A stretch of DNA of 64,000 bases from Leptospira terpstrae serovar Hualin str. LT 11-33 = ATCC 700639 (GTDB lineage: Bacteria > Spirochaetota > Leptospiria > Leptospirales > Leptospiraceae), in assembly GCF_000332495.1 (NCBI RefSeq), contig NZ_AOGW02000006.1, positions 62,001-126,000 of the forward strand, written 5' to 3'. Every line of letters starts with the position of its first letter. The stretch's first letter is position 1. Both the position numbers and the translations under genes were made by a program. The notes below the pieces were generated by a model that saw nothing but the letters and a program-made list of their open reading frames with translations, had not been told where the DNA came from and did no database searches. Positions 26,501 through 35,039 of this stretch are shown piece by piece.

Positions 26501-26588
26501 TTTCCGCTTCATCTAATTCCGCAAGTAAATAATTACGTCGAAAGACAGAACGGATTTTTTCTAGATTTCGCCTAACTTCAGATTGCAT
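23523..26588 (-). CDS. Exporter ABC transporter with two cNMP-binding-like domains and a strongly degenerate C39-like domain
   Basis: Also 1021 residues, a distant paralogue of the gene two downstream. Two cyclic-nucleotide-binding-like domains (about 25-125 and 150-250) include [20 protein letters not shown] and [10 protein letters not shown]. Residues 300-430 look like a C39-like domain by position and by [17 protein letters not shown], but no Cys or His stands at the catalytic places and the third residue is His407 instead of Asp. Transmembrane helices occupy about 460-735. The ATPase has Walker [10 protein letters not shown] (Lys818), signature LSGGQ at 917-921, Walker B ILFLDEP and SHRL. 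It is the first gene of the operon. With the second ABC protein it may form a heterodimer or serve separate substrates. Confidence 0.9.
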   Translation of the reverse strand: MQSEVRRNLEKIRSVFRRNYLLAELDEAERESLLPYIEVRFVRLGQILIKANQMPEYIHFVLTGRFGMKQNKQDLSLGRYAFVEVGESIGERITLTKTPSKHDYYALEPSIVLLLPASRFLKLVETHPTIAEKAKHREEEQEKFHYVRKLSFFDELSPDEIKLILKSIQLVKVNQGEFIFSEGEAGDAAYIVRSGKIQIRTENPRKIISIMRSGDILGEIAIFKQQKRLASAVAAEDSDLYKIPGAVFRKVIGVEKGNKLEEIVQSRLLRYSTYKAKEKEENTIRPFVSKRFEFRKATKKFYIEQVTTDQHTLVGLVCSELALRVFDKPLPNNWKIRIKNELSRNIVPGIFELAIELEKLGFLTKQQHLSSDQLPELDNPVFITDDENVPCLLYLYDQELDAVLISHPIKGVYELSISQFLTIWDGVVLQFSPAPAAMSADVSLISFFKELRMLFSPKKSEIRWILVATVFSALLTLSLPYLIRQVVDQVLVFSDRNFLFTIVFGVALAIFFQTLFSLFRNLIAIGLMQSLEYNYFVRFFQHILNLTLPEFRKFETGDFTQRLKENQRILEITQRSGLFLILDLVTLPIYLFILFRLDSSLTFIGLFFLIVYALFVVRSSAKIKKLQKHSFESKKKTTSFFLSLFAGMPLIKSSAMESRYLSKGLNEIARTILTNLRVGKRVHVLELMSKFFEQIGLIAVITFGVSDVLNESLSLGSFLAFLVLYSLLMEPIVRLCHVYEDLSELRESRARLTEIYSLPGEIVSQRPFGELPRLSGKITLDHISFRYSETSPEILSDINLEIEAGEKIAIVGRSGCGKSTLMRIMMGTLTPSKGKVFVDSFDLSTLDPEEVRIQFGAVEQHPILFSGTIAENLSKKNPSLNKEALLAGAKLASVDHFVERFPMKYETKIGESGIGLSGGQRQRLAIARALVTNPSILFLDEPTSALDSETESHIQSQWETVFQDRTVIQISHRLHSTVSADKIIVIDEGRIVEVGTHAELIMTKGFYYHLFPTLSEGDKDV

Positions 26589-26857
26589 TTATTTTTCCGG
26601 TACCATGTGGATTCGATGCCTTAAATAGGCCATTTTCGAAAAAAATACAAATTCATATGTATATTTATACCATCGACGGAATGAGACGCAGTCCTGAGCA
26701 GATAAAAGTCATACGTTCAAAACTGGGATTGAAATTGAAAAAAACTTGATTCTTTTGATTATTTTAGCTTCCGAGAAGTCATCCATCCACTAAAAGAAAA
26801 ATGGACTTTTGGTTAAGCGCCAAAATTGACGACCCGGAAGTTTTTTAAAGTTGGCTG
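26589..26857. other. Intergenic region upstream of the export operon
   Basis: A 269-base gap between the exporter genes and the thiolase gene, both on the minus strand. On the minus strand it offers a TATAAAT-like stretch about 75 bases before the first ABC gene and a small inverted repeat nearer the start. On the plus strand it has a 30-codon open frame (26657-26749), discussed under findings. No terminator for the thiolase gene was recognised. Confidence 0.5.
26618..26630. promoter_or_regulatory. Small inverted repeat upstream of the export operon
   Basis: GCCT-TAAAT-AGGC lies 30-42 bases before the start codon of the first ABC gene on the minus strand, a fitting place for a regulator site. 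The arms are only four bases, so chance is a real possibility. Confidence 0.25.
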
Positions 26858-28039
26858 TTAAGCTTTCGGATTTTCCAAAACGATAGCAATTCCTTGACCA
26901 CCGCCAATACAAAGCGAAGCCACTCCGTATTTCACTCCACGTCTTTGCATTTCTAATGCGAGAGTCAAAGTCACACGGTTCCCAGATGCTCCAAGTGGAT
27001 GGCCAATGGCAACTGCACCGCCATTCACATTTGTAATTTTAGGATCAAGTCCCAGTTCTTTTTGAACTGCTAAATACTGTGCAGCAAACGCTTCATTGAT
27101 TTCAAAAAGTCCGATGTCTTTCAAACTAAGTCCTGCTTTTTGTAAGGCAGCAGGAATCGCAACAGCAGGACCAATCCCCATCTTCGCAGGATCACAACCA
27201 GCATGTCCCCAGGACTTGACAATTGCCAAAGGTTCTTTTCCTAATTTTTTTGCTTGAGATGCGGAAGCAACAATCAATGCAGAAGCTCCATCATTAATTC
27301 CGGATGCATTTCCCGCAGTGACAGTTCCGTCTTTTTTGAATGCAGGTTTTAAGTTAGCAAGTTTTGTAGCACCAGCTTTTCCTTTGATGAATTCATCTTT
27401 ATCAAATACGATAGGATTTTTTCCGCTAATCGTGATGGCATGAATTTCATCTTTTAAGATTCCTTTGTTTGTCGCCTCTTCTGCTCTTTCTTGTGAAGTG
27501 GCTGCCCAAAGGTCTTGTTCTTCTCTAGAGATTTTGTATTGGTCAGATAAATTTTCAGCAGTCATTCCCATAGGAAGTTCAACATAAATATCAGTTAAAC
27601 CTGTTGCTAAAGAATCTTCAAATTCAGAATTTCCATAACGAACACCAAATCTTGCGTTTCTTACCACATATGGTGCGTTACTCATTGATTCTACACCACC
27701 AGCAAGAACTGTATGTGCCTCACCCAACATAATTTTTTTTGCCGCTTGGATGACTGCTTCCATACCAGAACCACAAAGCCTGTTCAGAGTCAGTGCAGGA
27801 CTTGCAATCGGGACTCCTGATTTTAAACCAATATGTCTTGCTAAATAGATTCCGTCTTTACCCGTTGGGATTACGTTCCCAAAAATACTTTCTTCAATGA
27901 GGGATGGATCCACACCGGTTTTCTGAAGTGCAGCTTTGGAGACTTCTACTCCAAGGTCTACGGCACTCATATCTTTGAGAGTACCGCCGAAACTACCGAA
28001 TGCGGATCTTAGTCCGCCCAAAATATAAACTTGTTCCAT
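26858..28039 (-). CDS. Acetyl-CoA C-acyltransferase (thiolase)
   Basis: A 393-residue thiolase. The acylated cysteine is Cys89 in [10 protein letters not shown], the catalytic His347 lies in IGHPLGASG and the second cysteine Cys377 in LCIGGGQG. Length and motifs fit the acetoacetyl-CoA/3-ketoacyl-CoA thiolase group; whether it works in beta-oxidation or biosynthesis cannot be decided from sequence. Leptospira lives on long-chain fatty acids, so beta-oxidation is plausible. It appears to be a single-gene unit; a divergent GT-B-like gene starts 89 bases upstream. Confidence 0.94.
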   Translation of the reverse strand: MEQVYILGGLRSAFGSFGGTLKDMSAVDLGVEVSKAALQKTGVDPSLIEESIFGNVIPTGKDGIYLARHIGLKSGVPIASPALTLNRLCGSGMEAVIQAAKKIMLGEAHTVLAGGVESMSNAPYVVRNARFGVRYGNSEFEDSLATGLTDIYVELPMGMTAENLSDQYKISREEQDLWAATSQERAEEATNKGILKDEIHAITISGKNPIVFDKDEFIKGKAGATKLANLKPAFKKDGTVTAGNASGINDGASALIVASASQAKKLGKEPLAIVKSWGHAGCDPAKMGIGPAVAIPAALQKAGLSLKDIGLFEINEAFAAQYLAVQKELGLDPKITNVNGGAVAIGHPLGASGNRVTLTLALEMQRRGVKYGVASLCIGGGQGIAIVLENPKA

Positions 28040-28128
28040 AGATACCAGGAATGGTCAAATTTAGTCACCTGTCAGCTAAGAATTGAAATTTCACTTGAAA
28101 GGGAATCGAAGATAGATAGACTTCCTGC

Positions 28129-29526
28129 ATGAATCGAGAACCCATGTTCGGCCTGGAAACCGGCTTTTTATCCAAACAAACCGCAGGTCTCATTCGCGGA
28201 ATCCTCCAAAAACGCTATTCCATCGGTAACAAATCGGTTCCTTTGTTTTCTTCCCCTTCCCCACTTTTTCCTGGGTTGGAACTTATCTCAGACAAAGGAC
28301 CAAACCCCCTCCAAAAACGATTGGTGGTCGGTAGCATTCGTATGGGATATGGCCACCACCGTATGGCCTTGTCAGTTTATTCTCATTCATTAAAAAAACA
28401 AATTCCCACTTACTTACATGACCTACTTGCCATAGAGTCCCCAGAAGCAACTGCCATTGCTGACATTGATTCTGGTTATAGTTATTTTTCAAGGCTCAGT
28501 GCAGAAATTGGAGGGCCTGTAGAATGGATTTGGGGACAACTTATGTCCCAAGGAAATCTAACTTCTTTAGAACTTTCTTGTCAGTTAGCAGAACTATATA
28601 AGGGACTAATGAATGGAATTCCAACCGATACATCCGTTATCACCACATACCCGTTAAACGGTCAAATTTCAGTGGCCTCAGGATTTCAAAAAACAATCCA
28701 CTTAATTTGTGATAACTATCCACAATACTATTTGTTAGTGCCAGGAGCACTGAACTTAGTCCAATCTCCTTCCTCTTATACAAAGTTTATTCAAATGGGA
28801 GTACCAAAAGAAAACCTCGCGGTGGCAGGGCACTGGGTTTCCGAAGATGTTGTATCCAATGCAGTCACTGATAGTGAAAATCGAGTACGTAGAATTGATG
28901 CAAAAAAATGTAGAAGATTTCTTATCCCTATTGGCGGAGCAGGAGCCCAAAAAGGTTATGTACTTGATTTGATACGTTTGAGTAAAAACCATCTGCAAAA
29001 TAAAAAAGCTGTCTTTTGGATTAATGCAGGTGACCACACCAAAGTCTTAAAATCCATTGAAGAATTTTTGATTGTTCAAAAAATTCCTTACCTATCCATC
29101 AATACTTGGGAAGATTTAATTCATTTTATTGAACGACACCCTTTACGTTCCGAAGATAATGAAAACAATCCACCGGTTGTTTTGTTTCATTTTCCTTCCC
29201 ATACAGAAGCGTTTTCTGCAACCGACAGACTAATTCGTATTACAGATGTTCTAGTCACAAAACCATCGGAACTTGCATTCTATCCAGTTCCCAAACTTTT
29301 TATTCGAAGAGTGGGAGATCATGAAGCTGCTTCGGTTCTACGCTCATTAGAATTGGGGGAAGGTACTGTCGAATGTAGAGAAGTAATTCATGCAAAAGAA
29401 CTCATTCATATTTTCACAGAATCAGAAGATTTGTTGCTTCGTATGAATGAATCTGTGATTAGAAATACAATCGAAGGAATCTATAATGGAAGTAAGGCGG
29501 CTGTGGAAATGTCAGCCGCAAACTAA
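28129..29526 (+). CDS. Possible GT-B-fold glycosyltransferase-like protein
   Basis: A 465-residue soluble protein I do not recognise by name. From about residue 65 it has VVGSIRMGYGHHRMALS, like the glycine/His loop (GxGGH) that opens MurG- and MGDG-synthase-type glycosyltransferases. Later come PIGGAGAQKGY (about 265, like the inter-domain GGSxG loop) and DVLVTKPSELAFYPVPKLF (about 375, like the nucleotide-sugar-binding Dxxxx(K/G)P..E.. motif). The layout thus suggests a GT-B enzyme acting on lipid or cell-surface acceptors, but this is an inference from short motifs. It has its own promoter region of 89 bases shared with the divergent thiolase gene. Confidence 0.8.
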   Translation: MNREPMFGLETGFLSKQTAGLIRGILQKRYSIGNKSVPLFSSPSPLFPGLELISDKGPNPLQKRLVVGSIRMGYGHHRMALSVYSHSLKKQIPTYLHDLLAIESPEATAIADIDSGYSYFSRLSAEIGGPVEWIWGQLMSQGNLTSLELSCQLAELYKGLMNGIPTDTSVITTYPLNGQISVASGFQKTIHLICDNYPQYYLLVPGALNLVQSPSSYTKFIQMGVPKENLAVAGHWVSEDVVSNAVTDSENRVRRIDAKKCRRFLIPIGGAGAQKGYVLDLIRLSKNHLQNKKAVFWINAGDHTKVLKSIEEFLIVQKIPYLSINTWEDLIHFIERHPLRSEDNENNPPVVLFHFPSHTEAFSATDRLIRITDVLVTKPSELAFYPVPKLFIRRVGDHEAASVLRSLELGEGTVECREVIHAKELIHIFTESEDLLLRMNESVIRNTIEGIYNGSKAAVEMSAAN

Positions 29527-29538
29527 CTGTAAGTTTTT

Positions 29539-29904
29539 TTAAGTAGAAAACTTTTTTTCTAGTTCTTGTCTGGTGGATTCCCAGATGGCGGCTATCTTTT
29601 TGCCTTCTTCTACCGAGGATTTTATTTCTCCGGCCTTTGCAAAACCTTCTGCTTTGATCACCACTTCCGAAAGCGCTGCCAAACCAAAATTTGCAGCCAC
29701 ACCTTTGATTTGGTGTAATTCTGCCTGCAGATCCTTCGGCTCTTGGGAAACCAAAAGTCGGCCTAAATTTTCGATCCGAGTTGCCATGTTCTCCAAAAGA
29801 GAGGTGATCATCTCTTTTAACCAGGCCTGGTCCTCTGGATCATTCATATCCACTAAAGATTCTATACGAGACCAATCTATAAGCAAGTTACACCACCCAG
29901 TCAA
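29539..29904 (-). CDS. HPt-domain phosphotransfer protein
   Basis: A stand-alone histidine phosphotransfer protein of up to 121 residues, an all-helical bundle. The phosphorylated residue is His64 in ELHQIKGVAANFGL (the HxxKGxxxxxG motif). It would pass phosphate between a hybrid sensor kinase and a response regulator, none of which is in the window. The frame shown opens with TTG at 29904; a second TTG at 29886 with GGGTGG upstream (starting LLIDWSRI) is at least as likely. It runs convergently with the GT-B-like gene. Confidence 0.85.
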   Translation of the reverse strand: MTGWCNLLIDWSRIESLVDMNDPEDQAWLKEMITSLLENMATRIENLGRLLVSQEPKDLQAELHQIKGVAANFGLAALSEVVIKAEGFAKAGEIKSSVEEGKKIAAIWESTRQELEKKFST

Positions 29905-29990
29905 AAGTAAACAGACTAAGAAAAGCGTGTAAATTACATTTTAAAAAATCATTTGCAGGTCGTCGGAATCGGTTTTTTTTGTAAAACACT

Positions 29991-30797
29991 ATGAAAATTC
30001 ACCCCACTGCCATCATCGATCCCAAGGCGGAACTCCATGAGTCCGTAGAAGTAGGACCGTTTTGTATCATTGAGAAAGATGTCAAAATCGGCGAAGGAAC
30101 CGTCATTGAATCCCATGTAAAGATCCTGTCAGGAACTAGAATTGGTAAGTTCAACAAACTGTCCTCAGGGGGAAGTTACGGCGGATTACCACAAGATTTA
30201 GCCTTCAAACCAGAAACAAAAACTTATTTAGAAATTGGTGACCACAACCATATCCGCGAAAATATTATCTTCCACCGTGGCACTGTAGAAGGAAAAGCTA
30301 CAACTATCGGAAACCATAACTATCTAATGGGAAATGTTCATATAGCTCACGATGTGATCGTCGGAGACCACAACATTATGGTTCAAAACACGATGCTTGC
30401 GGGCCACGTTGTCATTGGTGATAAAGTTTTTATCTCAGGTTCTGTTGGAGTCCACCAATTTGTACGTGTTTCTGATTATGCGATGTTAGCTGGTCTAACT
30501 AAAGTTGTCAAAGATGTACCTCCATATGCTACAGTGGATGGTCACCCTGCTCTTGTTGTCAGTTTGAACGTTGTAGGTATGAAACGTGCAGGAATTTCTG
30601 CAGATGTTCGTTTGGCAATCAAACGAGTTTACAAAATCATCTACCACAGTGGACTCAATACCAAACAAGCGCTTGCGGAATTAAAAAAAGACACCAACCC
30701 TGCGCCAGAAGTGCAAAAAATAATCGAGTTCTTTGAATCTAGTAAACGTGGCGTAGTAGATCATCGTTTTGTTTCCGGTGGATCTGACGAAGAATGA
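29991..30797 (+). CDS. lpxA: UDP-GlcNAc (or GlcNAc3N) acyltransferase LpxA
   Basis: First enzyme of lipid A synthesis: transfers a 3-hydroxyacyl chain from acyl carrier protein to a UDP-amino-sugar. It is 268 residues with about ten left-handed beta-helix turns (hexapeptide repeats starting HPTAIIDPKAELHESVEVG), the catalytic His within NVHIAHDVIVGDH, and a C-terminal helical domain from about residue 190. Leptospira LpxA is known to prefer the 3-amino sugar analogue; that detail is family knowledge. It overlaps galE by four bases (ATGA), so the two are co-translated. Confidence 0.95.
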   Translation: MKIHPTAIIDPKAELHESVEVGPFCIIEKDVKIGEGTVIESHVKILSGTRIGKFNKLSSGGSYGGLPQDLAFKPETKTYLEIGDHNHIRENIIFHRGTVEGKATTIGNHNYLMGNVHIAHDVIVGDHNIMVQNTMLAGHVVIGDKVFISGSVGVHQFVRVSDYAMLAGLTKVVKDVPPYATVDGHPALVVSLNVVGMKRAGISADVRLAIKRVYKIIYHSGLNTKQALAELKKDTNPAPEVQKIIEFFESSKRGVVDHRFVSGGSDEE

Positions 30798-31762
30798 GAG
30801 TTCTCGTTACCGGGGGAGCCGGTTACATCGGAAGCCATATTGTTTTAGAACTGATGGAACTTGGGCATGAGATCCTTGTTGTAGATGATATGGAAAAAGG
30901 AAACGAAGCCAATTTGTTTCCTGGTAATGAATTCATCAAAGGTGAAATCCAAAATCCAGAAATTTTGAAACAGGCATTTTCTAAAAAAGTAGATGCTGTT
31001 TTTCACTTTGCCGCTTGGAAAGCAGCTGGTGAATCTATGACTGACCCACTTAAGTACACGATGAATAACTTAAACGGCACCTTTACTTTGTTAAATGCAC
31101 TTATTCAGTATGATTGCAAATATATAGTTTTTTCTTCCTCTGCTGCAGTTTATGGTGCACCCAAATACTTACCAATTGATGAAAACCATCCCCTACAACC
31201 AGAGAACTACTACGGGTATACAAAACTTTGTATCGAAGAAAATCTCGAGTGGTTTGATAAATTAAAAGGATTAAAATCAGCAAGATTACGTTACTTCAAT
31301 GCGGCCGGTTATGATCCCAAAGGTAGAATCAAAGGAATCGAAAAAACTCCTGCCAATTTACTACCCATCATTATGGAAGCTGCTTCAGGTATTCGCAGTG
31401 GATACGAAATTTTTGGAACCGATTATGAAACAGAAGATGGAACTTGTGTTCGTGACTACATCCATGTTTCCGACTTAGCAAAAGCCCATGTTTTGGCGCT
31501 AAACTATATTATGTCGAAAAACGAAAGTTTGACGGTGAATTTAGGTTCGGAAGCGGGATATTCTGTCAAAGAAATGGCAGACCTTTCGGAAAAAGTAGTG
31601 GGTAAAACCATTCCTCACAAAACAGGACCAAGGCGAGCAGGCGATCCAGCAAAGTTACTTGCCTCTTCAGCAAAAGCAAGAGAACTCTTAAATTGGAAAC
31701 CAATTTATAGTGATGCAGAGACACTGCTAACTAGTATGTGGAATCTCTATAAAACTCTATAA
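30794..31762 (+). CDS. galE: UDP-glucose 4-epimerase-like protein GalE
   Basis: Interconverts UDP-glucose and UDP-galactose (or the N-acetyl forms) for surface polysaccharide. It is a 322-residue SDR-type protein with the NAD-binding GGAGYIGSH at residues 7-15, catalytic SSSAAVYG, and YxxxK as Tyr140/Lys144. The downstream RYFNAAGYDP, DYETEDGTCVRDYIHV and LNWKP motifs are all typical of GalE. It is coupled to lpxA by a four-base overlap, pointing to LPS. Its stop codon overlaps by six bases the convergent M15 peptidase gene. Confidence 0.93.
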   Translation: MRVLVTGGAGYIGSHIVLELMELGHEILVVDDMEKGNEANLFPGNEFIKGEIQNPEILKQAFSKKVDAVFHFAAWKAAGESMTDPLKYTMNNLNGTFTLLNALIQYDCKYIVFSSSAAVYGAPKYLPIDENHPLQPENYYGYTKLCIEENLEWFDKLKGLKSARLRYFNAAGYDPKGRIKGIEKTPANLLPIIMEAASGIRSGYEIFGTDYETEDGTCVRDYIHVSDLAKAHVLALNYIMSKNESLTVNLGSEAGYSVKEMADLSEKVVGKTIPHKTGPRRAGDPAKLLASSAKARELLNWKPIYSDAETLLTSMWNLYKTL

Positions 31763-32557
31763 AGAAGGTTTTTGAATTTTTTCACAATCCGGGTTTATGG
31801 AACGAACATAGTCCAAAGCCCGGTCGCCGAGTACATCCGCACCTAAAAAACTCCCAGCCAATTGAATCTCTCCTGATGAAAATCCCTTGATCCATTCTTT
31901 GGTAAGTTGGTTGGAAATAGGAGCATAGGACCAGTGCCACTTTTCTTCCTGGTATCCTTTGTTGTTTCTTGTCGACATACGACTATAAGGTTGGCAAAAC
32001 CCGTATTTATGTGCATTTTGTTTTAACCAATCATAAAGGATTTTGCCCTTTCCATTTTCTTCAAAGTAGGCATTGTCTAGCGCATTGATATCAAAATCAG
32101 TTCCCCAGTGGTGGCGAGATGTTCCTGGTGCACTCGAAAATTCCAAAATCAAATTGGTAATTTCTTCTGGAGACTTTCCTTTGATGGGAACTCGCATCAC
32201 TTTTTTTCCCGTGAACTTAGATTCCCATATTCCTTTTTGATGACCAAAGTTTCGAAAGGAAGATACTAAAAAGATATGTTGTTTATATGTAGTTGGTTTT
32301 GAATCTTCAAAATCATTAACCATTTGTTGGAGTGCTTTCTTCACATCAGGTCTAAGAAAATGATCCTTGCCACCTTCTTCCAATATAACCGGTGCTAGTG
32401 GGCCTGGTGAATTAAATTTTCCAGTTAAATAGGATGTTTTATCCAGTCCTAAATATAAATCTGTTGGAGATGTTTTTAGCGGTTTTTCACCGCAAACAAA
32501 AAATAAAGAAAGAAAAAGCAGAGTTATGAATGGATTGCGTAACATAGATAGGTTCAT
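31757..32557 (-). CDS. M15-family (VanY-like) D,D-/L,D-carboxypeptidase
   Basis: A 266-residue envelope protein probably trimming peptidoglycan peptides. The N-terminus is hydrophobic (residues 7-21) and could end at Cys22 as a lipoprotein, though the lipobox FFVC is weak. Zinc ligands fit the M15 pattern: His148 and Asp155 in SRHHWGTDFDI and His207 in EKWHWSY, with Glu204 as the likely general base. Length and motifs suit the VanY/DacB group. It is the last gene of the recG operon, 14 bases after recG. Confidence 0.87.
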   Translation of the reverse strand: MNLSMLRNPFITLLFLSLFFVCGEKPLKTSPTDLYLGLDKTSYLTGKFNSPGPLAPVILEEGGKDHFLRPDVKKALQQMVNDFEDSKPTTYKQHIFLVSSFRNFGHQKGIWESKFTGKKVMRVPIKGKSPEEITNLILEFSSAPGTSRHHWGTDFDINALDNAYFEENGKGKILYDWLKQNAHKYGFCQPYSRMSTRNNKGYQEEKWHWSYAPISNQLTKEWIKGFSSGEIQLAGSFLGADVLGDRALDYVRSINPDCEKIQKPSL

Positions 32558-32571
32558 TAAAAATTTAAGGA

Positions 32572-34641
32572 TTAATTCGCAAATAAAAATTTGCCTTCAC
32601 TGAATCTTGTACTCAATTCCTGGAGTTCCGTTGGATCATCCAAAGGAAAGGAAGAAGCATCTTCTTTCGCTTCATCAAGAAGTGTTCGATCAGAAACCAA
32701 ATCGGCAATTTTAAATTCAGGGAGTCCACTTTGTTTGACTCCGAGAAGTTCCCCAGGTCCACGAATGGCCAAATCCTTTTCCGCTAAATAGTATCCATCG
32801 TTTGATGCCACAAGGGCTTCTAACCGATCTCTACCTTCATCACTAATAAAATCACCTGTCATCAAAATACAAAAACTTTCGATATCACTTCTTCCCACAC
32901 GACCACGTAACTGGTGTAATTGGGAGATTCCAAACCGGTCCGCATGTTCCACTACTAATATAGTGGCATTGGGAACATCCACTCCTACTTCTACAACAGT
33001 CGTTGTGACTAGAATTTGAATTTCTCCTAATTTGAATTTTTCCATTACAGATTCTTTTTCTGCACTTTTCATTTTACCATGCAGTAATCCTATTTTTAAT
33101 TCAGGAAATACATTGGTTCGTAAATTCTCATATGCCACAGTACAAGATTCCAAATCCACTTTTTCCGATTCTTCTACCAATGGATATACGATATAACATT
33201 GCCTACCTGATCCCACATACTTACGAATGGAATTGTAGACTCCTGCCCTTCGGTCTTCTTTATACCATCTTGTATCAATGGGTTTACGACCTTTGGGTTT
33301 GGTTTTGATATTTACTAAAGTTAAATCCCCATACAAAGTAAGACAAAGTGTCCTAGGGATTGGAGTCGCCGTCATTGCAAGGATATCAGGATTTTTTCCT
33401 TTGGAGCGAATGGTTTCTCTTTGATCCACACCAAACTTATGTTGTTCATCAATAACAACAAGACCCAAGTCGGAAAAAATCACGTCTTCCTGTAACAGGG
33501 AATGTGTTCCAATGATGATATTGGATTCTCCTGTTTTGATCCTTGTTAGCTTTTCTAACCGAGTTTTTTTATTTTCGCCACCTAACAAAAGCTCAATTCC
33601 AAGAAAGGGCATATTGCCCATAAATTTATAAATGGTCTGGTAGTGTTGGCGTGCCAAAATTTCCGTTGGGGCCAAAAACACAACTTGGATGTGGTTATCG
33701 ATATAATGGAGAGCAATAAGAAGCGCCGTAATGGTTTTTCCAGAACCCACATCCCCTTGCAAAAGAAAGGCGGCCGGAGAATCAGCAATTGTCTGCGAGA
33801 GAATGGTATTGACTGCGACTTTTTGGTCTTCTGTCAATTCGAAGGGAAGGTTCTTTTCCAAATTTTCATGGGAAGGAGATTTGGGAAGTGGCCATAACAT
33901 TCGTTTTACTTTTTGGCGTTCTCTTTGTTTGTATAATAGAAGTCGTTGAAAATAGAAAAATTCTTCATAGGCAAATCGTTTACGTGCAATTAGTACGGTT
34001 TCCATGGTATCTGGAAAATGAATTTTATGAAACGCTTCATCACGAGGTAATAACACTCGTTTTTTAATGAGTTTTTGTGGAAGGTTTTCTGCGATCACAC
34101 CACCTTCCAAAACCTGGTGGATGAGTTTTCTTAACCCTTTAGAATCAAGTCCTTCTTCTTTGAGTGCTTCTGTGGATGGATACAGAGGAATGATACGACC
34201 TGCATGGATGGAATCTTCCGGGTCATCTTTGTCAGACAAAAATTCATACTCAGGGTGAACAATTTGATATCCTTTAAAGTATTCTAATTTTCCAGAAATC
34301 ACAACCTTCTTATCAACTGTAAAAATTTTATGGAAAAAATTTACACCACGAAAAAAAACTAAATTGATTCGTTCGTTGTTTAAGGTTCTAAACCCAACCA
34401 GTAACCGACTTTTTTTCCCATGAACAATATAACTATCAGCGATGGTTCCAAGAAGGGTAACTATATCCCCTTGTTTTAAGATAATGTCTTTTGTAAAATT
34501 ACGATCTAAATAACGGCGTGGGAAATAAGTAAGAAGTTCAAAGTAAGTAGAGATTCCATGTTCCAAAAGGACAGACTTTCGTTTGGGACCAATTCCTTTT
34601 AATGTAGATAAACTTTGTGTTAGGTCGAGTCCCTGTTTCAT
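32572..34641 (-). CDS. recG: ATP-dependent DNA helicase RecG
   Basis: Branch-migrating helicase that remodels stalled replication forks and Holliday junctions. It is 689 residues with an N-terminal wedge/OB domain (residues 1-170; LKGIGPKRKSVLLEHGI, RYLDRN), Walker A LQGDVGSGKT near 298, DEQH box near 397, TATPIPRTL, and the helicase C domain with HGKMKSAEKE, VVEVGVDVPNAT and QLRGRVGR. It overlaps the preceding zinc-ribbon-like gene by four bases. Confidence 0.97.
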   Translation of the reverse strand: MKQGLDLTQSLSTLKGIGPKRKSVLLEHGISTYFELLTYFPRRYLDRNFTKDIILKQGDIVTLLGTIADSYIVHGKKSRLLVGFRTLNNERINLVFFRGVNFFHKIFTVDKKVVISGKLEYFKGYQIVHPEYEFLSDKDDPEDSIHAGRIIPLYPSTEALKEEGLDSKGLRKLIHQVLEGGVIAENLPQKLIKKRVLLPRDEAFHKIHFPDTMETVLIARKRFAYEEFFYFQRLLLYKQRERQKVKRMLWPLPKSPSHENLEKNLPFELTEDQKVAVNTILSQTIADSPAAFLLQGDVGSGKTITALLIALHYIDNHIQVVFLAPTEILARQHYQTIYKFMGNMPFLGIELLLGGENKKTRLEKLTRIKTGESNIIIGTHSLLQEDVIFSDLGLVVIDEQHKFGVDQRETIRSKGKNPDILAMTATPIPRTLCLTLYGDLTLVNIKTKPKGRKPIDTRWYKEDRRAGVYNSIRKYVGSGRQCYIVYPLVEESEKVDLESCTVAYENLRTNVFPELKIGLLHGKMKSAEKESVMEKFKLGEIQILVTTTVVEVGVDVPNATILVVEHADRFGISQLHQLRGRVGRSDIESFCILMTGDFISDEGRDRLEALVASNDGYYLAEKDLAIRGPGELLGVKQSGLPEFKIADLVSDRTLLDEAKEDASSFPLDDPTELQELSTRFSEGKFLFAN

Positions 34642-35039
34642 AGTTCATCCGTTGGTTTGGGAGGTCCAAAACCATTATCTTTTGCGTTAGTTGATTCTTC
34701 CGTATTTTTTTCAGAATCCAAAATTAAATAACAATACTTACAGCCATAGATTTGGGCCTGTTTTTTCCCTTCACTGTTGGTGTAAGTAGATATTGCTGCA
34801 TATAAAAATTCATCCTTACGTAAAAAAGTCCCACAAACAGGACATAGGCGAATGCGCGGCATACTAGGATCTTTTTCTTTTCCGTAGACCTTTCTCGGAT
34901 CCCCCACTCGCAAACTTCCTTCTTTGGCGAGGCGTTCTTTTTCTTTTTTATCTAAACTTTGGTTGTCAACAGCAGAGAGGGCATATAAAAAAAAGGCAAC
35001 AGTAAATAGGACACCACATATCGTAAGAAAGGTGACCAT
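34638..35039 (-). CDS. Membrane-anchored protein with two CxxC pairs
   Basis: A 133-residue protein with one N-terminal transmembrane helix (about residues 3-24), a charged linker and a Cys pair CPVCG (about 82-85) matched by CKYC (about 113-116), which together look like a zinc ribbon facing the cytoplasm or periplasm. The C-terminus is rich in Asn, Glu and Pro. It is adjacent to a phosphoesterase gene (start one base after its stop) and overlaps recG by four bases. No function known. Confidence 0.8.
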   Translation of the reverse strand: MVTFLTICGVLFTVAFFLYALSAVDNQSLDKKEKERLAKEGSLRVGDPRKVYGKEKDPSMPRIRLCPVCGTFLRKDEFLYAAISTYTNSEGKKQAQIYGCKYCYLILDSEKNTEESTNAKDNGFGPPKPTDEL

